Shown here in pieces: positions 1-7,359 of a stretch of DNA of 9,168 nucleotides; position 1 is the stretch's first letter, and every line of letters starts with the position of its first letter. Origin of the DNA: an uncultured Prevotella sp. GTDB taxonomy: Bacteria; Bacteroidota; Bacteroidia; Bacteroidales; Bacteroidaceae. Under the pieces are notes generated by a model. That model did no database searches, had not been told where the DNA came from, and was given only the letters and a program-made list of their open reading frames with translations. The stretch covers positions 1 through 9,168 of the forward strand of contig CAJOHP010000078.1 of NCBI GenBank assembly GCA_905234355.1. The letters are read 5' to 3'. The position numbers and the translations under genes were made by a program.

Positions 1-829
1 ATCCTACGGTAAGTCCGAGGAGCATCACCACGATATCGTTGAGTGCCGCCCCTGCGGTCTTGGCCAGTCGTGTGGTCTTTCCGCTCTCCTTGAGCAGGTT
101 GCCGAAGAAGAGCATGCCGAGCAGCGGCAGTCCCGATGGCACGATGAAGGTGGTGAGTAGCAGTCCGATGATGGGGAAGAGTATGCGCTCGGTCTGCGAC
201 ACCTCTCGTCCTGGTTTCATCTTGATGGTGCGCTCCTTCTCTGTGGTGAGCAGTCGCATGAGTGGTGGCTGGATGAGTGGCACGAGGGCCATGTAGCTGT
301 AGGCGCATACGGCGATGGCTCCCATGAGGTTAGGCGAGAGCTTGCTGCTCAGGAAGATGGCCGTGGGCCCGTCGGCACCTCCGATGATGGCTATGCCAGC
401 CGCCTGGTCAGGCTCGAATCCGAGGAGCAGTGCCAGCATATAGGCACCGAAGATGCCAAACTGTGCCGCAGCACCGATGAGCATCAGCTTGGGGTTGGCC
501 AGCAGGGCGGTGAAGTCGGTCATGGCGCCGATGCCCAAGAAGATGAGCGGCGGATACCACCCCTGGCGCACACCCTGGTAGAAGATGTTGAGCACCGAGT
601 TGTCCTCGTAGAGTCCTATCTCCAGTCCGGCATCGGCACGGAAGGGTATGTTGCCCAGGATGATGCCCAGCCCGATGGGCACGAGCAGCAGGGGCTCGAA
701 GTCTTTCTTTATGGCCAGATAGATGAATACTGCTCCGACCGCAATCATGATGAGGTTGCCTGCCGTAGCGTTGGCGAAGCCGGTGTAGGTCAGGAACTCA
801 TTGAAGTTTTGTGCGATGAATTCAAACAT
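1..829 (-). CDS. oadB: Na+-translocating decarboxylase beta subunit, OadB/MmdB type (3' end outside window)
   Basis: This is the integral membrane subunit of a biotin-dependent sodium pump. In the family it decarboxylates carboxybiotin and couples this to Na+ export. I translated it by hand from the ATG at 829 to the window edge, giving 276 residues against roughly 370-430 for full members, so the C-terminal part is missing. Visible family motifs are PPLIFLGIGAMTDF (93-106), GGADGPTAIF (150-159) with Asp153 in the position of the essential Asp of Klebsiella OadB, and AYSYMALVPLIQPP (176-189). NDIVVMLLGLTVG (264-276) marks the next conserved helix, where the window cuts the gene. Long hydrophobic stretches run throughout. 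It follows the biotin carrier by 51 bp and the gamma-type subunit lies further upstream, so the three probably form one complex. The substrate is inferred as methylmalonyl-CoA from the phylum; oxaloacetate or glutaconyl-CoA cannot be excluded. The family assignment is secure. Confidence 0.95.
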   Translation of the reverse strand, partial: MFEFIAQNFNEFLTYTGFANATAGNLIMIAVGAVFIYLAIKKDFEPLLLVPIGLGIILGNIPFRADAGLEIGLYEDNSVLNIFYQGVRQGWYPPLIFLGIGAMTDFTALLANPKLMLIGAAAQFGIFGAYMLALLLGFEPDQAAGIAIIGGADGPTAIFLSSKLSPNLMGAIAVCAYSYMALVPLIQPPLMRLLTTEKERTIKMKPGREVSQTERILFPIIGLLLTTFIVPSGLPLLGMLFFGNLLKESGKTTRLAKTAGAALNDIVVMLLGLTVG

Positions 830-880
830 AGTAGTCAGTCTCTTCCGTTTTATTTCAGTCGTCGATGATGAAATGTTCCG

Positions 881-1325
881 TTATGCTATGGTGAGCAATA
901 CGGCTCCCTCCATCACGGTGTCGCCCTTGTTCACGAGTATGGCAGTGACCTGTCCGGCGGTCTCGGCCTCGATGTTGTTCTGCATCTTCATGGCCTCGAG
1001 CACTACAAGCGTGTCGCCCACGCTGACCTGCTGTCCCACGGCCACCCTGATGTCGCTGATGGTTCCGGGAAGTGGTGCCTTGAGCGGTGTGCCAGCACCG
1101 GCGGCGGCGGGCTGTGTCTGCTGAGCGGGCTGGCTGGCAGCCTGTGGCTGAGGTGCTGCGGCAGGCTGCGGAGCGGCCACCTTGGGCGTGGCGAGCATTG
1201 ATGGGCTTCTGCAGCTCTATCTCGAAGGGGATGCCATTCACGTTGACCTTGGCTATGTTGCCTTCTACGTCGGCGATTTCTACCTCATAGTCCACGCCTT
1301 GCACTTTATATTGATACTTGTTCAT
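881..1325 (-). pseudogene. Biotin carboxyl carrier subunit of the decarboxylase (MmdC-like), split by a frameshift
   Basis: This is the mobile biotin carrier that takes CO2 from the alpha subunit to the beta subunit. The N-terminal piece starts at ATG 1325 (MNKYQYKVQGVDYEVEIADV...) and matches the small beta-rich N-terminal region of these carriers up to Pro-Ile-Asn at residues 41-43. The Ala/Pro/Gln-rich linker and the biotinyl domain continue in the next frame (TPKVAAPQPAAAP...), ending at TAA 881-883. The biotinyl domain is intact: LPGTISDI, then VLEAMKMQ with the biotin-accepting Lys encoded at 986-988, then a TVMEGAVLLTIA end. Joining both pieces by skipping one base near 1197-1200 gives about 148 residues, a normal length. 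Left unshifted, the first frame runs to 855 and makes a 156-aa product with a non-homologous Arg-rich tail. The cause may be a real mutation, a sequencing or assembly error, or separate initiation at ATG 1198 of a 105-aa biotinyl domain. It sits between the gamma-type gene (58 bp upstream) and oadB (51 bp downstream). Confidence 0.85.
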
Positions 1326-1367
1326 TGCTGTGATTATTTTTTTATTTTAGGTGTTGGGGTGATACAT

Positions 1368-1380
1368 TATATATATATAT
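1368..1380. repeat. Short (TA)n tract in the spacer between the gamma-type gene and the biotin carrier gene
   Basis: An uninterrupted 13-base run of alternating T and A lies just downstream of the TAA of the gamma-type gene, inside the 58-bp spacer 1326-1383. The rest of the spacer is AT-rich, with a run of T on the plus strand near 1336-1346. I see no TAnnTTTG promoter element and no convincing terminator in it, so transcription probably continues through. The run is too short to say whether it is a functional or slippage-prone site. Confidence 0.6.
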
Positions 1381-1383
1381 GGT

Positions 1384-2406
1384 TTAGTGCAGCTCGGGCG
1401 TCGTGGGTATGCGTGGTGCATTGTGGTCGGTGGGCATGATGGGGTCGTGCCAGTGCGTCATCTGGCTGTACTCATCATCCCATCCGGTGTCTTTCTGCTT
1501 GATGGTGATGATGCCGCTCTCCACGTCGTGCACATCGTCTTCATACTGCTTGAGTGCCATGCCGATGACGGCCATGTAGAGCTCCATGTCCACTCCCTTC
1601 TTGTCGAGTCCGTCGTGCAGCACATTGCCGGTCTTGTGGGCCACCTCGATGGTTTTCTCCACGGTCTTGGTGAGGGGCTTCACTGGCTGTGCGTTGGCCA
1701 CCTTCCTGGCCGTCTCAGCGTGTCGCATGATCATGCCGAAGATGCTGAAGAATATCCAAAGCAGGGCCAGGCAGAAGAACACGATGCCCATAGCCATGAT
1801 GGCCATGGCCAGCCCGTGTGGGTCCTCTCGTTTGAATCGCTCCACCTTGCTCTCCGATGCCTGTATGAAGTTGTCGGTGCCAGGTGTGACATGGTCGGGG
1901 GCCTTCACGCTCCATGTCCTGCCGTGGCGGGCATAGCTCTGGTCGGCCGCGAGGGCCGGCACGGTGACAGAGTCGATGAGCTCAGTGCCGTTGCCGTTGT
2001 AGAGTGCTATCCACACCTGCTCGCCCTGTGGCACCTTGAGGCGCAAGTGCAGCTTGCCCTCGGCGGGGTTGGAGTTGGCAAAAAGCACGATGTGCTTGCG
2101 TGCCCCCATCTGTGTGCGGTCGTCGCCCGAGGGGATGACGCTCATGAGCTTGATGCGTTCGGGTGCAGAGAGGCTCATGTCGAGCACCTTCCTGTCGATA
2201 GTGAGAAACATGCCTCGCACGTTGTAGGTAGCGTACGACATATTCTCCAGCTCTATCCATGCCTCCCGCTTTCCAAACTCATCTTCGATGCTAGCGGTGT
2301 TGTGGGTGAGCACCTCACTGATGACGATGTTTTTGGCTCCCTGTCCAAAAGCCGTCTGCGAGGCAACGATGAGCCATGCACCGAGCAGAAGTTTCAAGTT
2401 GTTCAT
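1384..2406 (-). CDS. OadG-like gamma subunit of a sodium pump decarboxylase with an N-terminal lamin-tail-like domain
   Basis: The 340-residue protein is probably the membrane anchor or assembly subunit of the decarboxylase. Residues 1-22 look like a cleavable signal peptide (LKLLLGAWLIVASQTAFGQ). Residues about 26-178 read NIVISEVLTHNT...EAWIELENMS...ARHGRTWSVK...TPGTDNF, the layout of a lamin-tail (LTD) beta-sandwich, probably in the periplasm. A single strong membrane helix follows at about 199-225 (LAMAIMAMGIVFFCLALLWIFFSIF), which is the OadG-type anchor. The rest is cytoplasmic: a charged linker (231-270), then MELYMAVIGMALKQYEDD (274-291) and a His/Asp-rich tail (WDDEYSQMTHWHDP, 309-322). 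Classical OadG proteins are under 100 residues, so this is a much longer form. The assignment rests on the single helix, the tail and the position directly before the biotin carrier and oadB. The ATG at 2406 is preferred because the signal peptide begins there. The spacer of 58 bp to the transporter stop shows no promoter element that I recognise. Confidence 0.82.
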   Translation of the reverse strand: MNNLKLLLGAWLIVASQTAFGQGAKNIVISEVLTHNTASIEDEFGKREAWIELENMSYATYNVRGMFLTIDRKVLDMSLSAPERIKLMSVIPSGDDRTQMGARKHIVLFANSNPAEGKLHLRLKVPQGEQVWIALYNGNGTELIDSVTVPALAADQSYARHGRTWSVKAPDHVTPGTDNFIQASESKVERFKREDPHGLAMAIMAMGIVFFCLALLWIFFSIFGMIMRHAETARKVANAQPVKPLTKTVEKTIEVAHKTGNVLHDGLDKKGVDMELYMAVIGMALKQYEDDVHDVESGIITIKQKDTGWDDEYSQMTHWHDPIMPTDHNAPRIPTTPELH

Positions 2407-2464
2407 TTCTTAGTGTTGTGTGTATTATTTTAATTGTTTCAGATTGCTTTGCACGGCGGCATCT

Positions 2465-4146
2465 CTATCCGCAGAAGAAGAGCACGACGAGCTGTGCCGC
2501 AAGTATGCGAAGGAACATAGCGAGGGGATAGACCGTGGAGTATCCCACGGCCGGTGCCTCCTTGGTGCAGATGCTGTTGGAGTAGGCCAGTGCAGGGGGG
2601 TCGGTGTAGGTACCGGCGAGCATGCCTGCGATGGTGAAGTAATTGAACTTGAACCTCAGCCTGGCTATCGTTCCTACGATGAGTATGGGCACGACGGTGA
2701 TGATGAATCCTGTGAGCACATAGAGCAGTCCGTCGCCTTCGACCACAGTATTAAAGAAGGTGTCTCCGGCCTTGATGCCCACCGACGCGAGGAAGAGCAC
2801 GAGGCCTATCTCACGCAGCATCATGTTGGCCGACGTGGTGGTGTAGGTCACGAGTTTTATCTTGTATCCGTAGCGCCCTATGAGTATGGCTATGATAAGT
2901 GGTCCGCCTGCGATACCGAGCTTCAGCGGCACGGGCATGCCGGGTATGGCCAGAGGTATGGATCCGAAGATGATGCCAATGAAGACGCCCACGAAGATAG
3001 TGGCTATGTTGGGTGCGTCGAGTCGTTTGATCTGGTTGCCCATGGTCTCGGTGACGCGTGTGACGGCATCTTCCGGTCCCACGACCATCACGCGGTCGCC
3101 CACCTGCAGGGGCAGTGTGGGCGAGGCGAAGATGTCCATGCCGTGGCGTGTGACACGTGTCACGTTGACTCCTGCTGCCCGCGAGAAGTGCATCTGACCG
3201 AGCGTCTTGCCATTGAGCTTGGGATTGGTGATGAGCACGCGCTTCGAGACGATGGGGCGGTCCTGCTGGTCCCAGTCCACCTGTATGACGGGGCCGATGA
3301 AGGCCACGATGGCCTCGTAGTCGGGCTCGGCGCAGACGATGTAGAGCTGGTCGCCCACGTGGAAGACAGTGTTGCGGTTGGGTATGCTCACGTGTCCGTC
3401 GTGCAGGATGCGCGAGCACACGAAGTCGCGGTTGAGAAAGTCGTGCACCTGCAGCAGCGTCTTGCCCTCCAGGTACTTGTTGCTCACCTCCAGGTGCATC
3501 TTGTGCGGCTTCTTGGTCATGTCGGCGGCAGCCTGTGCGTCCAGGTCGGCCTCCTCTTTTTCCAGCTTCACCTTGCAGATGAGCCTCACCGCGATGATGG
3601 CCCCGATGATGCCGAGCACACCCAGCGGATAGGCACAGGCGTATGCCGAGGCGATGGGTGGCGCGGCATTGCCGAAGACGGAGGTGAGGGCCTCGTTGGC
3701 CGCACCCAGTCCGGGCGTGTTGGTCACGGCGCCGTAGAGCGTGCCCACCATCATGGGCAGCGTGGTCTTGTCGGTGGTGTCGAAGAAGACGTAGTAGCAT
3801 CCGAACATCACCAGCACGTTGAGCAGGATGGCCGTGGCGGCCAGTCCGTTGAGCTTGATGCCAGCTGTGCCGAAGCTCTCGAAGAATCCCGGCCCCACCT
3901 GCATGCCTATCATAAAGACGAAGAGTATGAGTCCGAAGTCCTGTATGAAGGTGAGTATGGGCGTGGGTGCTGTAAACCCGAAGTGTCCGGCCACGATGCC
4001 GGCGAAGAGCACGAAGGTGACGCCGAGCGATATGCCGGCCACCTTCAGTTTTCCGAGATACACGCCCACGGCTATCACGAGGGCGTAGAGCAGTGCGATG
4101 TGAGCCACCGACTCACTGCTGGTGAAGAGATTTACAAGCCAGTCCA

Positions 4147-4147
<1 letters not shown>
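2465..4147 (-). CDS. AAE-family transporter (YidE/YbjL/AspT-like) with two RCK_C domains
   Basis: An inner-membrane carrier of 560 residues, close to the length of E. coli YidE. Two homologous membrane halves flank a soluble centre. The first half (about 13-192) contains FGLILFVFMIGMQVGPGFF (71-89) and GTLYGAVTNTPGLGAANEAL (135-154). The centre holds two RCK_C/TrkA-C modules: about 215-285 (YLEGKTLLQV...FHVGDQLYIVC) and about 298-370 (KLNGKTLGQM...LQVGDRVMVVG). The second half (about 378-560) repeats the pattern with IGLVLFLASVGIKAGDTFF (447-465) and GMLAGTYTDPPALAYSNS (508-525). These paired motifs define the YidE/YbjL duplication family. Characterised members include the Tetragenococcus AspT aspartate:alanine exchanger and the Corynebacterium SucE1 succinate exporter; the substrate here is unknown. 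The start codon overlaps the valS stop (TAATG), so the two are probably co-transcribed and translationally coupled. A role in succinate or dicarboxylate export would fit the downstream decarboxylase genes but is inference only. Confidence 0.92.
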
Positions 4148-6849
<2,702 letters not shown>

Positions 6850-6890
6850 ACCTTATATTTATATAAAATGCTTTCTCTCTTTTCGGGGTG

Positions 6891-6898
6891 CAAAGTTA
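6891..6898 (-). promoter_or_regulatory. valS: Bacteroidota-type -7 promoter element of valS (TAACTTTG)
   Basis: On the minus strand this octamer is TAACTTTG, an exact match to the TAnnTTTG -7 consensus used by the Bacteroidota primary sigma factor. It lies 41-48 bases upstream of the valS ATG, leaving an AT-rich leader of roughly 35 bases. The expected TTTG -33 element is not exact; a T-rich stretch (GGTTTTTC) lies in about the right place upstream. The match is short, but its position just before an isolated gene supports it. Confidence 0.7.
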
Positions 6899-6925
6899 CG
6901 AATAAAAAATGAAAAACCGTCTAAA

Positions 6926-7029
6926 GTTTCCCATCTTATTTATCAAGAACTAAAAGTTTACCGTCTTTTTTATCAAGAATCAGAGAACTGAACTTTCCCA
7001 TCTTTTTCATCAAGAATCAGAGAATTAGA
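6926..7029. repeat. Three tandem-like copies of a 30-37-bp intergenic repeat
   Basis: Three degenerate units follow each other: 6926-6955 (30 bp), 6956-6992 (37 bp) and 6993-7029 (37 bp). Each has the order CTTT/GTTT, then CC(A/G)TCTT plus a T-run, then (T/C)ATCAAGAA. In the second and third units the end is TCAGAGAA followed by a variable tail. The first unit is shorter because it lacks the last part. The third unit has an inverted partner at 7314-7350. No coding sense is seen in them. Confidence 0.75.
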
Positions 7030-7070
7030 CGAACACAAGACGAAAAATCAGGGTGGTTTCCATATCGTGG

Positions 7071-7155
7071 GAGTACCAAGCTTTGGTACTCACGCTACCA
7101 AGCTTTGGTACTCACGCTACCAAGCCTTGGTACTCACATTACCAAGTAAAGGTAG
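7071..7155. repeat. 22-bp tandem repeat of palindromes (three copies plus a degenerate fourth)
   Basis: Units begin at 7074, 7096 and 7118, each 22 bp, with a decayed fourth starting at 7140. The core of units one and two is TACCAAGCTTTGGTA followed by CTCACGC; they are identical. Unit three has TACCAAGCCTTGGTA and ends CTCACAT. Each core is an inverted repeat: TACCAA/TTGGTA around GCT in units one and two, and TACCAAG/CTTGGTA around one base in unit three. With its left flank, unit one extends to GAGTACCAA/TTGGTACTC (7071-7091). The fourth copy keeps only TACC...GGTA. The block could bind a dimeric protein or fold as serial hairpins; its function is unknown. Confidence 0.85.
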
Positions 7156-7180
7156 CAGAAGTTGTCCGAAATGAGCACAT

Positions 7181-7197
7181 TATCAAGAATTAGAGAA
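7181..7197. repeat. Partial copy of the intergenic repeat
   Basis: The 17 bases TATCAAGAATTAGAGAA match the right half of the units at 6956-7029 with one difference (TTAG for TCAG). The left half (CCATCTTTTT) is absent here. It is followed by GAGAGAATTT, which resembles the tail sequence of the family. Confidence 0.6.
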
Positions 7198-7224
7198 TGA
7201 GAGAATTTAGATACGAAAAGAATT

Positions 7225-7252
7225 GATAATAATTATCTGTCGCAAGCGACAG
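7225..7252. other. Two abutting inverted repeats (hairpins)
   Basis: GATAAT-A-ATTATC (7225-7237) is a perfect palindrome with one central base. It shares its last base with CTGTCG-CAAG-CGACAG (7237-7252), a GC-rich 6-bp stem closing a 4-base loop (the loop ends could pair further to leave only AA). On the minus strand the GC-rich stem comes first and the AT-rich one follows. There is no clean T-run after the GC stem on either strand, so it is not a textbook intrinsic terminator, though it could act as an RNA 3'-end structure for the upstream kinase/nucleotidyltransferase mRNA. Confidence 0.5.
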
Positions 7253-7261
7253 GATGCTTAC

Positions 7262-7283
7262 GAAACGAAACCGCCCCACGGTT
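7262..7283 (-). terminator. Weak terminator-like hairpin after the kinase/nucleotidyltransferase gene
   Basis: Read on the minus strand, AACCG and CGGTT (7283-7279 and 7273-7269) can form a 5-bp stem around TGGGG, followed by TCGTTTCG. It lies about 77 bases downstream of the gene's stop codon. The stem is short and the following T content is low, so this is a weak candidate. Confidence 0.2.
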
Positions 7284-7313
7284 CCTTCTCAAATTCCAAG
7301 TAAGAAAAAAATC

Positions 7314-7350
7314 TCTAATTCTCAAATTCTTGATAAAAAAGATGGAAAAC
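7314..7350. repeat. Inverted copy of the 37-bp intergenic repeat
   Basis: Reading the minus strand from 7350 to 7314 gives a 37-base unit that aligns without gaps to the direct unit 6993-7029, identical at 32 of 37 positions by hand count. Shared blocks include CCATCTTTTT, ATCAAGAAT and GAGAATTAGA. The pair therefore forms a long imperfect inverted repeat enclosing about 284 bp, which holds the palindromic 22-bp block and the hairpins. The copy ends 10 bp from the TAA of the neighbouring coding region. Confidence 0.75.
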
Positions 7351-7359
7351 TCTAATTAT

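Larger units (their letters stand above)
6850..7359. other. AT-rich repeat-bearing intergenic region, no gene
   Basis: The 510 bp between the stop of the kinase/nucleotidyltransferase gene and the start of valS contain no reading frame that resembles a protein. The base composition drops sharply to AT-rich compared with the genes on both sides. It holds the valS promoter at its left end and a set of repeats described separately: three direct copies of a 30-37-bp unit, a block of 22-bp palindromic repeats, a partial copy near 7181, two abutting hairpins, and an inverted copy of the 37-bp unit ending 10 bp from the neighbouring stop codon. Confidence 0.8.

Noticed and set aside
855..1198. C-terminal half of the 156-codon frame beginning at 1325 as a genuine protein end
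   Set aside because: After residue 43 the sequence turns into an Arg/His-rich string unlike any carrier protein, while the overlapping frame encodes a complete biotinyl domain.
1190..1210. Programmed ribosomal frameshift in the biotin carrier gene
   Set aside because: There is no slippery heptamer, no in-frame stop at the shift point and no evident downstream stem, so an indel or sequence error is a simpler explanation.
1387..2433. Plus-strand open frame of 348 codons opposite the gamma-type subunit
   Set aside because: It mirrors the gamma-type gene almost exactly, whose signal peptide and membrane helix make the minus strand the coding one.
2407..2464. Separate promoter for the decarboxylase genes
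   Set aside because: The spacer contains no TAnnTTTG element on the minus strand that I can find, so there is no support for listing one.
7071..7155. CRISPR array
   Set aside because: The 22-bp units follow one another with no unique spacers, and no cas gene is in the window.
6850..7359. tRNA gene, riboswitch or T-box leader in front of valS
   Set aside because: No cloverleaf, no TTC arm and no T-box motif were found; the leader after the promoter candidate is only about 35 bases.
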